From the NCBI GenBank assembly GCA_902524955.1, contig CABZEY010000003.1:57853-121852 (forward strand): a stretch of DNA of 64,000 nucleotides, written 5' to 3'. Numbering within the stretch: position 1 is the stretch's first letter; each line of letters opens with the position of its first letter. Shown piece after piece: positions 1 to 9,703 of the stretch. Source of the stretch: an uncultured Pelagibacteraceae bacterium. GTDB lineage: Bacteria > Pseudomonadota > Alphaproteobacteria > Pelagibacterales > Pelagibacteraceae. Under the pieces are notes generated by a model. That model worked only from the letters and a program-made list of their open reading frames with translations. It was not told the DNA's origin and ran no database searches. Made by a program: the position numbers and the translations under genes.

Positions 1-3000
1 CTTACAACATCTCATCAAATTTCAGGTACAGGAAAATTGTTTAAATATGGTTCATCAAATTTAACATTTAGTAACTCTCAAAGTTACACGGGTGATACAG
101 AAGTTTATTCTGGTACTTTAATCAACAATAGTACTTTATCTGACTCAACTGATCTTATTTTAACCGAGGGTAATTATACTGCTAACGCTACTGACACCGT
201 TGCTTCAATAAGTTCAAGTAATAGTAGTAGCACGTTATCTATCGCATCTGGTCAAACTTTTACGACAAGTACTTCATCTAATACTACATTCGCTGGTGTC
301 ATTGCAGGTTCAGGAGGTTTTAAAAAAGCAGGCTCAGGTACTTTAACTTTATCAGGTACCAATACTTATACCGGTGGAACAGATATTACTGCTGGTGGTA
401 TCTTGATTACTAATGACAGAAATTTAGGAGCAGTTCCAGGTAGCGCTGATGCAGATAATGTCATTATTAGGAATGGTGCAACACTTGCTACAGGTAATGC
501 AAATGTCTCCATGGCAGCTAATAGAGGTTTTAATGTACCGTCTGGAACCGCAAAATTATTAAAATATACTAGAAAAAGCTGGACACTAAACAACCCAATT
601 AGTGGAAGTGGAGGTGTAAATTTTGATGATAGCACTGCTAGTGGAGGAAATGGTGGTGGCGGAGGAAGATATTACCTAAAAGTTGCCAATACTTATACAG
701 GAGATACTTTAATATCATTTAGAGGAACAAGAGACCCCGGTGTAGTTGTCGATCATAATGATGCATTCCAGAACACCACAGTAGATTATAATAATACCAA
801 CATACCAAATGCAAATGAAACGTCCGAGCCACTTTTATGGTTTAGAACGACTGCCCCTGTTCTTGGTGGACTAAAAGGAGATAGAGATCTAATTAATGAA
901 CAAAGCTTTACAGCGAATGCTGTTTTAAATATTGGTAATAATAATGAAGATACAACATTTAGTGGAAGAATAAGAGATGGTCAGAGAACGTATGGAATTA
1001 AAAAAATTGGTACTGGTAGTTTAACATTAACTGGTTCAAACTCTTATTCAGGAGGAACTACTTTAGCAGGCGGATCAATCTCTGGTTATTCCGGAGCTCT
1101 AACACTTGCTCCAACTAGCGCTATTACTTTAACGTCAAATTTATCTTCACCAAGTTTATCTGGTTCAGCAAATATAAATCTATCCTCATATACATTAACC
1201 GTTGGATCAGATGACTCTTCAACTTCTTACACGGGTGTTATTTCTGGTACAGGAGGATTAATCAAACAAGGATCGGGAACTTTAACTTTAACAGGTACAC
1301 AAACTTATACAGGTAGCACGACAATTTCTGCAGGAACGTTAACTGTATCTGGTTCTGGTTCATTAAATAGTGGTAATTATGCAGGAGCTATTGCTAACAG
1401 TGGAACTTTAAATTACGCATCATCAACGAGCCAAACTCTATCAGGAGTGATTTCTGGAACAGGATCAGTAACTAAATCTGGAAGTTCAACTTTAACATTA
1501 TCTGGTAACAATACTTATTCTGGTGATACGACAATTTCAGCTGGGACTATAAATGTTTCAGGTAAAATTGGTGATGGATCTTATAGCGGTGCAATAGCAA
1601 ATAGCGGAACATTTATTATGAGTTCGAGCACCGCTCATACTTTATCAGGTGCTATTTCTGGCAGCGGTGGCATAACTAAATCGGGAAGTGGTAATTTAAC
1701 ACTTTCAGGAAGTAATAATTTTACTGGAACGATCACTTTATCAAATGGAACACTAATTGGCGCCTCTGATAATGCGTTAGGATCTGCACCAACAATTGCA
1801 GCAAGCAATTCACCAACATTTCAAACTTCAAGCAGTAGTATCACGCTGCCATCCCTTACAGTTACAGGGGAAATTAATTTAACGTCAGACATTATTACAA
1901 CCGGAGCTCAATCATACTCAGCTGCCACAACAATCGGAGCGAGTTCTGGTTCAGCAATTACTGTTCGAACTACAAATTCAAATATTACATTTAGTGATGA
2001 TGTAAAACTTTACCAAAATACCACAATTAACAGTGGATCAGGCGGGGGTTCAATTAGCTTTGGAGGTGATCTGTATACCCATAATTCAGCATCGGCTGAA
2101 AGAAACTTAATTGTAAATGCAGGTACGGGTGATGTAACATTCTCAGGCTCTATTACAGGCGGAGGAGATTACTCTGCAGGATTTACACAAGGTAGTTTTA
2201 CCAATGAGAGCGATTTAGACTTTAGTGGAACTTTCTTAAATGCAATAAATATTGCTGGAAATGCAGTTACTGTTGGAGATGCAACATTCCAAAGAGGACA
2301 TGCGGGTTATAATACTTCAAATTCTAATGAGAGTTTTCAAAATCAAATTACTAGTTGGAATGCAACCACATGGAGTAGCAGTGGTTTAACTGAACTAATG
2401 AGAGGTATTAGGTGGTCTGGGGGAACTAGTCACTCACCATATGTACAGTTTACAAATGCTACAGCAGGAAAAAAATATAAAATCCAAGCATTATTCAAAG
2501 AAAGATGCTGCAACAGATATTTTGATGTTTATGTAGATGGAACAAAAATTGTAGATGATTTCAAGCCTCAGCTATCTGGAGGAAATAGTGGAAGCACGGG
2601 AAGATATCTAACTTATCAATTTGAAGCTTCATCTTCAAATGTGATGTTCAGAATGTCTGGTAGAACTTCTGAAAATAGTGGATCAAGATTACATAGCAGA
2701 GATGTTAACCCAATTTTAAATGCAATATCTATTGAAGAAGTAAACGCTGGTAAAAAAATTAATAATTTAACAGTTAGCGGTGCTGCTGTAAGCGCAGCGG
2801 GAATTGAAGTTACAGGAGATATGTCCATTACTAATAGTGGAACGTCTTCTGTTACAGGCGTAGTAGCAGGATCTGGTGATTTTACAAAAGCTGGTTCTGG
2901 AATGTTAAGCTTAACAGGTACCAATACATATAGCGGGGATACAACTGTTAGTGCAGGAACATTAAGACTATCAGGGTCTGGTACATTGGGTAGCGGAAGT

Positions 3001-4755
3001 TACTCAGGTGCTATTACTAACAACGCAATATTTAGATATTCTTCAAGTTCAGCACAAACTTTATCTGGAGTAATATCTGGCACAGGAAGAGTTGATGCAA
3101 ATAGTTCAAGTACTGCATTAACTTTAACAGGTACAAATACTTATACTGGTGGAACAAGAATTGCCGGAGGATCAATAGTTGCAGGCTCGGCTAGAGCTTT
3201 AGGAGCAACACCAACAATTAATGCTACTTCAACATCATCTCAACTAACAGTTTCAAGCGGTTTAACATTACCATCTTTAACTGTAACAGGATCTGCAATA
3301 AGACTGAATTCAGCAATTAAAACAACAGGAGCTCAATCATACGGCGGTGATGTTTTAGTTGCCACTGGTACAAGAGCATCACCTGTTACTTTTACTACAA
3401 CTAATAGTGACATAAGTTTCACCAAAACCTTAAAAGGTCAAGGTAATGCGAAAGCAAGATCTCTTACAATTAATGCTGGAACTGGAAATGTTTTATTTGG
3501 TGACCGAGTTGGCTATGCCTTTAACAACGAGACATTCGATGCAAATAATACTGCAGACAGTTTCTACAAGATGACTGTAACTGCGGGTACCACAACAATC
3601 AAAGGCGATATTATGACTTATGAAGAGCAGACATATAATTCTAACATAAATATTGGAAGCACAGGATCCAATGGTCTAACCAGAACATTATTATCAATGG
3701 ATCCAAAAGTGATTATTAATGGAAATGTAAACGATACTGTTGCTAATCGTCATACCTTAGTCGCCAAAGCAATTGCAGTAAGAAGAGACGGTCAGACGCC
3801 AGGGACTCCTGACGTAACGTACAATGGAACTATTGGACAGACAAAAAAGTTGGCAGGATATTCTGGAGCCACAGGTTATCAAGTTGTATCAACAAATTAC
3901 GGTACCATAGATACTGGTGAAAGTTTTGGTTCAGTTACTGGAGGAACACAAAGAAATGGAAAAATTGGAGGAAGTGGAAATGGTAACGGTTCTCAAAGTA
4001 ATAAAAGAAGAGCCCAGAAATCAGCAAATGCAGTGGTTAAAAATGCAAAAACAACAATTACAGACGCTGGTAAAAACTTAATAGCAACTCTTTTTGGTGG
4101 TGGTCCAAGCGGTGGTGGCAGAACATTCTCTAAATCAATTGAAGTTGTGATGCCTGGTGACGCTGGATTTAATAAACCGGGGCCTCAATCAGGATCAGGT
4201 GCAAATATTGATGCTGATTTTAGTTCTCCTGGAAACAATCAATCTTCTCCAAGTTTTGAACCACGTGGGAACAATTCAATTAGTGGAGCTCCAAAAACAA
4301 ATACACAAGGTGATAATTTTAGCTCGATTAATCAAGGATCAGGCTCATCTAAACCTAGAAGCATAAAAGAATTATTTAGTAGTAGAGATTTTAAAAACCA
4401 ATTTGGATCTAGAAAAGAAATGAGACAATTTAAAAGAGAGTTTAGACAACAACTAAGACAAAATCCTGGAAGTAGAAAATCATTTAATAAAGCTTTAAGA
4501 CAAGGAATGGATCCAATGGACCCTAAAACATTTGAAAACGCTACACCAGAACAAAGAAAAACTTTTGATGAATTTAGAAAAAGAGCAACCCCAGAAGAAC
4601 AGAAAGCTTTTAGAAAATTTAAAGATGGTGAAGAAGATCCAAGAAAATCTCTCGATAAATCTAATAAGAAAATGGATAGAAAAGGAAAAGATAATAAAAA
4701 ATTGGAAGACGACGATGATAAGAAGAAAAAGGATGGAAATGCAAAAGCTAATTAA
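1..4755 (+). CDS. Large secreted repeat exoprotein (TpsA-like adhesin), 5' end outside window
   Basis: The reading frame is open from base 1, so the N-terminus, with any signal peptide and secretion domain, lies outside. The visible 1,584 residues are rich in Ser, Thr, Gly and Asn. They carry about eight passenger-associated transport repeats of the type GSGTLTLTGTNTYTGGT, near bases 46, 330, 1000, 1265, 1480, 1685, 2885 and 3105, which predict a long beta-helix. Bases 2230-2730 interrupt the repeats with a beta-sandwich-like insert containing a Cys-Cys pair and the string FDVYVDGTKI, similar in style to malectin or other carbohydrate-binding folds. From about base 3960 the chain turns low-complexity and then very basic, ending in an Asp/Lys tail. 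There is no C-terminal autotransporter barrel. The next gene encodes an FhaC/ShlB transporter, so export by two-partner secretion is inferred. An adhesive or surface role is likely; the ligand is unknown. Confidence 0.85.
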   Translation, partial: LTTSHQISGTGKLFKYGSSNLTFSNSQSYTGDTEVYSGTLINNSTLSDSTDLILTEGNYTANATDTVASISSSNSSSTLSIASGQTFTTSTSSNTTFAGVIAGSGGFKKAGSGTLTLSGTNTYTGGTDITAGGILITNDRNLGAVPGSADADNVIIRNGATLATGNANVSMAANRGFNVPSGTAKLLKYTRKSWTLNNPISGSGGVNFDDSTASGGNGGGGGRYYLKVANTYTGDTLISFRGTRDPGVVVDHNDAFQNTTVDYNNTNIPNANETSEPLLWFRTTAPVLGGLKGDRDLINEQSFTANAVLNIGNNNEDTTFSGRIRDGQRTYGIKKIGTGSLTLTGSNSYSGGTTLAGGSISGYSGALTLAPTSAITLTSNLSSPSLSGSANINLSSYTLTVGSDDSSTSYTGVISGTGGLIKQGSGTLTLTGTQTYTGSTTISAGTLTVSGSGSLNSGNYAGAIANSGTLNYASSTSQTLSGVISGTGSVTKSGSSTLTLSGNNTYSGDTTISAGTINVSGKIGDGSYSGAIANSGTFIMSSSTAHTLSGAISGSGGITKSGSGNLTLSGSNNFTGTITLSNGTLIGASDNALGSAPTIAASNSPTFQTSSSSITLPSLTVTGEINLTSDIITTGAQSYSAATTIGASSGSAITVRTTNSNITFSDDVKLYQNTTINSGSGGGSISFGGDLYTHNSASAERNLIVNAGTGDVTFSGSITGGGDYSAGFTQGSFTNESDLDFSGTFLNAINIAGNAVTVGDATFQRGHAGYNTSNSNESFQNQITSWNATTWSSSGLTELMRGIRWSGGTSHSPYVQFTNATAGKKYKIQALFKERCCNRYFDVYVDGTKIVDDFKPQLSGGNSGSTGRYLTYQFEASSSNVMFRMSGRTSENSGSRLHSRDVNPILNAISIEEVNAGKKINNLTVSGAAVSAAGIEVTGDMSITNSGTSSVTGVVAGSGDFTKAGSGMLSLTGTNTYSGDTTVSAGTLRLSGSGTLGSGSYSGAITNNAIFRYSSSSAQTLSGVISGTGRVDANSSSTALTLTGTNTYTGGTRIAGGSIVAGSARALGATPTINATSTSSQLTVSSGLTLPSLTVTGSAIRLNSAIKTTGAQSYGGDVLVATGTRASPVTFTTTNSDISFTKTLKGQGNAKARSLTINAGTGNVLFGDRVGYAFNNETFDANNTADSFYKMTVTAGTTTIKGDIMTYEEQTYNSNINIGSTGSNGLTRTLLSMDPKVIINGNVNDTVANRHTLVAKAIAVRRDGQTPGTPDVTYNGTIGQTKKLAGYSGATGYQVVSTNYGTIDTGESFGSVTGGTQRNGKIGGSGNGNGSQSNKRRAQKSANAVVKNAKTTITDAGKNLIATLFGGGPSGGGRTFSKSIEVVMPGDAGFNKPGPQSGSGANIDADFSSPGNNQSSPSFEPRGNNSISGAPKTNTQGDNFSSINQGSGSSKPRSIKELFSSRDFKNQFGSRKEMRQFKREFRQQLRQNPGSRKSFNKALRQGMDPMDPKTFENATPEQRKTFDEFRKRATPEEQKAFRKFKDGEEDPRKSLDKSNKKMDRKGKDNKKLEDDDDKKKKDGNAKAN

Positions 4756-6466
4756 TATATTTATATTTTATTTTATTATTTGCTCATTAAGTTTAGCTTA
4801 TGCTAATGATCCAGTAATTCCAAAAGTAGATGACATGAATAAACAAGTTCCTAAAGTAAATAAAAATTTACAAAAAAAAGAAATGCCATCTGACAAACTA
4901 TATGAAAAAAAAACTGATCAGTCATCAGATAAAGAAAATGATTTAGTAAAAGTATTCGTTGAGGAATTTACATTTGAGGGAAATAAAAAATATCCAACTT
5001 CTGAATTTTTGAAGCTGGTAGAAAATAAGATTAATAAAGAATTGAATTATGCGGATTTAAGAAATGTTCTTCAAGATGTATCTTTCTACTATCGATCGAA
5101 AGGCTATTTAGCAACTGCATTTTTACCCGAGCAAGATATAACTGACGGTAAGGTGCAAATTTTTATTGTTGAAGGAAGACTAGGTAAAGTTGAAATTAGA
5201 TCTAACGCAAAAAATCAACTAAATATTTCTAGAGAAAGAATTTCAAAATTTATTTTTAATAAAATTAAAGCAAATGAAATTCTAAATATTGTGCAATTAG
5301 ACAGAAATATTCGTAATTTAAATAATGCTCCTGGGATTAATGCGATTGCTCAATTGGTAGAAGGTGATCAATTGGGTGAAACTGATGTAATAATATCAGC
5401 ATCAAATACTAAAACTTTAAGCACAACTAGTTTACTAGATAATAATGGATCAAGATCATCTGGTTATGAAAGAGTTACAAATATTTTAAACTTTGACAGT
5501 GTATTAAATAAAGGAGAGAGATTCAGTATTACAGATGTAATTACTGAGGGCTCACATTACTATGCTGGATCCTTAACTATACCAGCTGGTTACGATGGTC
5601 TAACCACGACCTTTAGAATATCGAAAATGGAGTACCATTTAGGAGCACCATTTGCATCAACTGATCCAACTGGATACTCTACTGAATTCTTTTTAGGGTT
5701 TAATAAAGAGTTAATGGTAAAACCTGACAAAGGTTTGACATCTTCATTTTCCTTTTCAAGGAATGATTATGTAAATGACTTAAATACAGGCTCGAATAGT
5801 AATAAGGATATTATTAAAACTTCATCAAATTTAACTTTTAATAACCAGGACAAATTTTTCTCAGGTGGTGCAAACACTGTATCTCTTACTGGTATTTACG
5901 GTGCTTTAGATCTAACAGATAATTCTACAAATTATGACAATGATCAACTGACAGCAAAATCAGATGGTGAGTACTGGAAACTGTCACTTAATGCTAACCG
6001 ATTTCAAAGAATAACAGATTCTGTATCTGCAGTCTTAAAATTTAATGGTCAATATACTGATAAAAACCTAGATGGAGCTGAACAAATAAGTCTTGGAGGG
6101 CCGAATGCTGTTAGAGCATATCCAGCAAATGAAGCAGCTGGCGATCAAGGTTTTGTTACAAGTTTAGAATTTAATAAAACATTTACAAAAAATAAAAAAT
6201 TTACTTTTTTCTATGATTATGGAAAAATTCAATTGCATAAACAAACTTGGTCAAATTGGAATTCTACTAATACAGCTTTAAAAAATAACTATGATTTACA
6301 TGGTTTAGGTTTTTCATTTTCGATACCAATATATGAAAATTTTGCATTAACAGCTACATATGCGGAAAAACTAGGAAACAATCCGGGAAAAGATTCAAGT
6401 GGAAATGACGTAGATGGCTTGACCTGGGATAATAGAAGTTTAATAAGTCTTGTGGGACAATTCTAA
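4739..6466 (+). CDS. Two-partner secretion outer-membrane transporter, FhaC/ShlB (TpsB) family
   Basis: A 575-residue protein with a signal peptide (hydrophobic residues 4-20, then AYAND), a charged linker, one clear POTRA domain at about residues 70-150 (VEEFTFEGNKKYP...GYLATAFLPEQDITDGKVQI) and a 16-strand-type barrel region to the C-terminus. The family's conserved loop-6 motif appears as VRAYP near residue 458. TpsB proteins recognise the TpsA N-terminus through POTRA domains and move it across the outer membrane. The frame is open from 4532, but ATG 4739 is chosen because it follows AAAAAGG at good spacing and is directly followed by the signal peptide; ATG 4733 is the alternative. It overlaps the exoprotein gene by 17 bases and the next gene by one base (TAATG), so the three are probably co-translated. 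Confidence 0.92.
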   Translation: MQKLINIFIFYFIICSLSLAYANDPVIPKVDDMNKQVPKVNKNLQKKEMPSDKLYEKKTDQSSDKENDLVKVFVEEFTFEGNKKYPTSEFLKLVENKINKELNYADLRNVLQDVSFYYRSKGYLATAFLPEQDITDGKVQIFIVEGRLGKVEIRSNAKNQLNISRERISKFIFNKIKANEILNIVQLDRNIRNLNNAPGINAIAQLVEGDQLGETDVIISASNTKTLSTTSLLDNNGSRSSGYERVTNILNFDSVLNKGERFSITDVITEGSHYYAGSLTIPAGYDGLTTTFRISKMEYHLGAPFASTDPTGYSTEFFLGFNKELMVKPDKGLTSSFSFSRNDYVNDLNTGSNSNKDIIKTSSNLTFNNQDKFFSGGANTVSLTGIYGALDLTDNSTNYDNDQLTAKSDGEYWKLSLNANRFQRITDSVSAVLKFNGQYTDKNLDGAEQISLGGPNAVRAYPANEAAGDQGFVTSLEFNKTFTKNKKFTFFYDYGKIQLHKQTWSNWNSTNTALKNNYDLHGLGFSFSIPIYENFALTATYAEKLGNNPGKDSSGNDVDGLTWDNRSLISLVGQF

Positions 6467-7014
6467 TGTTTAGAGTTTTTTTTATTATATATTTTTTTTT
6501 ACTAACTCCAGTATTTAGCGGACATAAAAAGGGCGATCCTCCTCCAAAAGTTACAACCCAACAATTTAGTAATTGGACTTACCAATGTGTTGAAGATCAT
6601 GGAAAAAAAAATTGTGAGGTATCGCAGTCATTGCAAATACAAAATTCAAATATCCGTTTTTCAATAAATTATGTAAGATTTAAAAATCAAGATAAAGAAA
6701 TAAAAGAAATAATAAGTATAGTTGGTCCATTAGGTGTAAATTTAAACCGAAAGCTCGCAATTAAATTTGACGAGCAAAAACAACTTAACTTAGCTTGGAC
6801 CAAGTGCGAAGTTGTTGGTTGCATGGTTATATTATCGAACAATACAAAAGACAAAACTTCTCTAGAAAATTACAATATTATCAAAAAAAATTTTTCTTCA
6901 AGAAAAAAAGCTGCAATAGGCGTTGCCGGTTTTAGTTCTCAACCATTGGCAATCGAAATAAGTTTGAATGGCTTTTTAAAAGCTTCGAAAAAACTTGATA
7001 AAGATAAGTTATAA
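6466..7014 (+). CDS. IalB-like (invasion-associated locus B) periplasmic protein
   Basis: A 182-residue exported protein with a hydrophobic N-terminal signal (residues 1-18). The core fits the IalB family: a W-T-Y-x-C opening, two Cys pairs (YQC...KNC near residues 41-52 and TKCEVVGC near 118-124), and the late phrase VAGFSSQPLAIEISLNGF. IalB proteins are periplasmic or surface-associated; the name comes from Bartonella invasion, but free-living alphaproteobacteria have many copies with no proven role. The start overlaps the TpsB stop by one base, so it is probably the third gene of the secretion locus and may help the exoprotein fold or attach (inference). Confidence 0.8.
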   Translation: MFRVFFIIYFFLLTPVFSGHKKGDPPPKVTTQQFSNWTYQCVEDHGKKNCEVSQSLQIQNSNIRFSINYVRFKNQDKEIKEIISIVGPLGVNLNRKLAIKFDEQKQLNLAWTKCEVVGCMVILSNNTKDKTSLENYNIIKKNFSSRKKAAIGVAGFSSQPLAIEISLNGFLKASKKLDKDKL

Positions 7015-7015
7015 T

Positions 7016-7918
7016 TTAATTTACAGAAATTAACTTTTGCTCTTTTGCTTGTTCAAGCATTTCTTTTTGAAGTTTTTCAAATGCCTTATTTTCAATTTGT
7101 CTTATTCTTTCGCGACTGATTTTATATTTTTGACTTAACTCTTCTAAAGTTTTTGGTTCTTCATTTAATCTTCGGTCAAATAAAATTTCTTTTTCTCTAT
7201 CATTTAAAATATTCATAGCTTTATCTAGTAAAGCTTTTCTTTTAGTTGTTTCTTGACGATGAGCGATTTGTAATTCTTGATCTGCATTTTCATCAACAAC
7301 CCAGTCTTGCCACTCGCTCTCACCATCTTCACCAGTGATAGTTGCATTTAAAGAAGCTTCAGGACCTTTCATTCTTTGATCCATAGAATTAACTTCAGCT
7401 TCCGTAACATCCAAACGATTTGCAATTTCTGTAACTTGTTCTGGAAGTAAATCAGATTGATCTGATTTCATGATTTGATTTTTCATTTTCCTTAAATTAA
7501 AAAATAATTTCTTTTGAGCAGCTGTTGTACCTATTTTAACTAAACTCCAAGATCTTAATATATATTCTTGTATAGATGCTTTAATCCACCACATCGCATA
7601 AGTCGCTAATCTAAATCCTTTTTCGGGATCAAATTTTTTAACAGCAGTCATAAGTCCAATATTACCTTCAGAAACTAATTCGTTCATTGGTAATCCATAG
7701 CCACGGTATCCAGTTGCAATTTTTGCAACTAATCTTAAATGAGAAGTTACAAGTTTATGAGCAGATTTTTTATCGCCTTTTTCCCTCCAATTTTTTGCTA
7801 AAATATATTCTTCTGCTGCATCCAGCATTGGAAATTTTCTTATTTTTTGCAAATAAGAGTCAAAACTCCCTTCAGGAGTTAATATAGGTAAATTGGTTTT
7901 CTTAATTTCTTTACTCAT
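7016..7918 (-). CDS. rpoH: RNA polymerase heat-shock sigma factor RpoH
   Basis: A 300-residue sigma-70 family protein directing RNA polymerase to heat-shock promoters. Region 2 is seen as LVTSHLRLVAKIATGYRGYGLP...EGNIGLMTAVKKFDPEKG followed by RLATYAMWWIKASIQEYILRSWS. The RpoH-box-like stretch QKKLFFNLRK lies near residue 135, and region 4 (LEELSQKYKISRERIRQIE) lies near the C-terminus. This box and the length separate it from RpoD. It sits 37 bases downstream of rluD, a frequent alphaproteobacterial pairing, and is convergent with the IalB-like gene with essentially no spacer. No obvious leader thermosensor was recognised in the short upstream gap. Confidence 0.95.
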   Translation of the reverse strand: MSKEIKKTNLPILTPEGSFDSYLQKIRKFPMLDAAEEYILAKNWREKGDKKSAHKLVTSHLRLVAKIATGYRGYGLPMNELVSEGNIGLMTAVKKFDPEKGFRLATYAMWWIKASIQEYILRSWSLVKIGTTAAQKKLFFNLRKMKNQIMKSDQSDLLPEQVTEIANRLDVTEAEVNSMDQRMKGPEASLNATITGEDGESEWQDWVVDENADQELQIAHRQETTKRKALLDKAMNILNDREKEILFDRRLNEEPKTLEELSQKYKISRERIRQIENKAFEKLQKEMLEQAKEQKLISVN

Positions 7919-7955
7919 AACGTATATGTAATTTTTAATTTTAAACCTGCAAGGT

Positions 7956-8933
7956 TCAATTTTTCAAGGTTTCTAGCCTATTTTTTAGTTTATTTAAATC
8001 TTCTGGCAATTCTGAAACATAAAAAACATCCTGATTTGTCTTAGGATGAACAAAACCAAGTGTGTGTGCGTGCAGTGCCTGACGTTTAAGTGATTTTAAA
8101 GTATCCTCAAACCCTTGATCAATACCTCTTAATTTTTTTATTTTTTTTCCATAGGTTTGATCGCCTAATATTGGATTTCCCTTATGTGACATGTGAACTC
8201 TAATTTGATGCGTTCTTCCTGTTTCAAGCATACATTTGACCAGACTAATATCTAAAATTTTAGAGCCTTTAAAAACTTCTAAAGTCTCGTAATTTGTAAT
8301 TGCCTCTTTTCCTCTGGCAACATCAGCACTCATTTTTTGTCGATTAGTTTTATTTCTTCCAATTAAAGTTTCTATTCTACCGTGAAGAGGTCTAAGAATT
8401 CCATAGACAAAAACAAGATAACTTCGTTTGATAGTGTGCTCTTCAAATTGTTTTGCAATAAATGCATGCGCTTGATCATTTTTTGCAACAACCAAAAGTC
8501 CACTCGTATCTTTATCAATTCGATGAACTATTCCTGGTCTATCTTCTCCATTGATCCCAGATAATTTATTTTTACAATGATATAATAAACCATTTACCAT
8601 AGTATTTTCAAAATTTCCTGCTCCAGGATGCACGACCATACCAATGGGTTTATCAATTATAATTATATCTTCATCCTCAAAGATAATTTTCAGATCCATC
8701 TTTTTAGGAACAAGATCTATTTTATCTTCTTGCAAATTTTCAAATTCGATTTGATCACCCAACTTTACCTTTGCTGAGGGATCATTAAAAATATTACCAT
8801 TTAACTTAAGTAAATTATTTTTAATAATTTTGTTAACCTTAGTTCTGCTTATTTTAGGGTATTGATTTGCAACAACTTGATCTATTCTTTTATTATTTAA
8901 ATCTTCACTAATTACGAAAGAATAATTGGTCAT
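7956..8933 (-). CDS. rluD: 23S rRNA pseudouridine synthase RluD
   Basis: A 325-residue RluA-family enzyme that converts uridines of the large-subunit helix 69 to pseudouridine (RluD specificity inferred from family). An N-terminal S4 RNA-binding domain covers about residues 14-75 (RIDQVVANQYPKISRTKVNKII). The catalytic domain has the motif HRIDKDTSGL, with catalytic Asp140, and the later TGRTHQIRVHM motif. It is co-directional with rpoH 37 bases downstream and starts 33 bases after the end of aapP, so transcription from the aap operon could read into it. Confidence 0.93.
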   Translation of the reverse strand: MTNYSFVISEDLNNKRIDQVVANQYPKISRTKVNKIIKNNLLKLNGNIFNDPSAKVKLGDQIEFENLQEDKIDLVPKKMDLKIIFEDEDIIIIDKPIGMVVHPGAGNFENTMVNGLLYHCKNKLSGINGEDRPGIVHRIDKDTSGLLVVAKNDQAHAFIAKQFEEHTIKRSYLVFVYGILRPLHGRIETLIGRNKTNRQKMSADVARGKEAITNYETLEVFKGSKILDISLVKCMLETGRTHQIRVHMSHKGNPILGDQTYGKKIKKLRGIDQGFEDTLKSLKRQALHAHTLGFVHPKTNQDVFYVSELPEDLNKLKNRLETLKN

Positions 8934-8966
8934 GTGAACTACTATTAATTTGTATAAACAAAATGT

Positions 8967-9698
8967 TTATAAAATTTGGCTTAAAAAAAGTTTTGTTCTT
9001 TCACTTTCAGGATTTTGAAAGAAGTCATTAGTTTTTTTGGCTTCAACAATGTTTCCTTCATCCATAAATACAACTCGATCTGCTACTTCTTTAGCAAATC
9101 CCATCTCGTGTGTTACTACACACATTGTCATACCACCTTTTGCAAGATCTACCATCACGTCTAAAACTTCTTTAATCATTTCAGGATCAAGTGCAGAGGT
9201 TGGCTCATCGAATAACATGATCTTTGGCTCCATACATAGAGCTCTTGCGATTGCTGCTCTTTGTTGTTGTCCACCAGATAATTGTCCTGGAAATTTTAAA
9301 GCTTGATCTTCTATTTGAACTTTTTTTAAATAATCCATTGCTAATGCTTCAGAATCTTTTTTTGTTTTTTTCTTTACCCAGATTTGTGCCAAGGTACAAT
9401 TTTCTAAAATCGAAAGATGTGGAAAAAGATTAAACTGTTGAAATACCATTCCAACTTCACTTCGTATTGCAGAAATGTTTTTAGTGTTTTCATCCAAAGT
9501 CATACCGTCAACAACAATGTCACCTTTTTGATGCTCTTCTAATCTGTTTATACATCTTATGAGAGTAGATTTTCCTGATCCTGATGGACCGCAAATAACT
9601 ACTTTTTCTTTTTCACTAACTTCAAAATTAATATCCTTGAGAACATGAAAATCCCCGTACCATTTGTTGACGTTATTTAATTGAATTATACTTCCCAT
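8967..9698 (-). CDS. aapP: General L-amino-acid ABC transporter ATPase (AapP/GlnQ type)
   Basis: A 243-residue ABC ATPase that powers amino-acid uptake. Walker A is GPSGSGKST at residues 37-45, the Q-loop is [10 protein letters not shown], the signature is LSGGQ near 140, Walker B is [10 protein letters not shown] near 161-170, and the switch histidine is in VTHEMGFA. This combination is typical of the polar amino-acid (PAAT) subfamily. It is the last gene of aapJQMP, five bases after aapM, and has the length normal for the family. Confidence 0.93.
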   Translation of the reverse strand: MGSIIQLNNVNKWYGDFHVLKDINFEVSEKEKVVICGPSGSGKSTLIRCINRLEEHQKGDIVVDGMTLDENTKNISAIRSEVGMVFQQFNLFPHLSILENCTLAQIWVKKKTKKDSEALAMDYLKKVQIEDQALKFPGQLSGGQQQRAAIARALCMEPKIMLFDEPTSALDPEMIKEVLDVMVDLAKGGMTMCVVTHEMGFAKEVADRVVFMDEGNIVEAKKTNDFFQNPESERTKLFLSQIL

Positions 9699-9703
9699 TG
9701 TCC

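Noticed and set aside
2616..2924. Minus-strand open frame opposite the exoprotein
   Set aside because: Long open frames opposite repetitive Ser/Thr/Gly-rich coding sequence are expected; no ribosome site or family similarity.
4532..4738. Open frame extending the TpsB transporter 69 residues upstream
   Set aside because: It overlaps the exoprotein tail in another frame, is lysine-rich by composition only, and would place the signal peptide internally. ATG 4739 with its AAAAAGG site is better.
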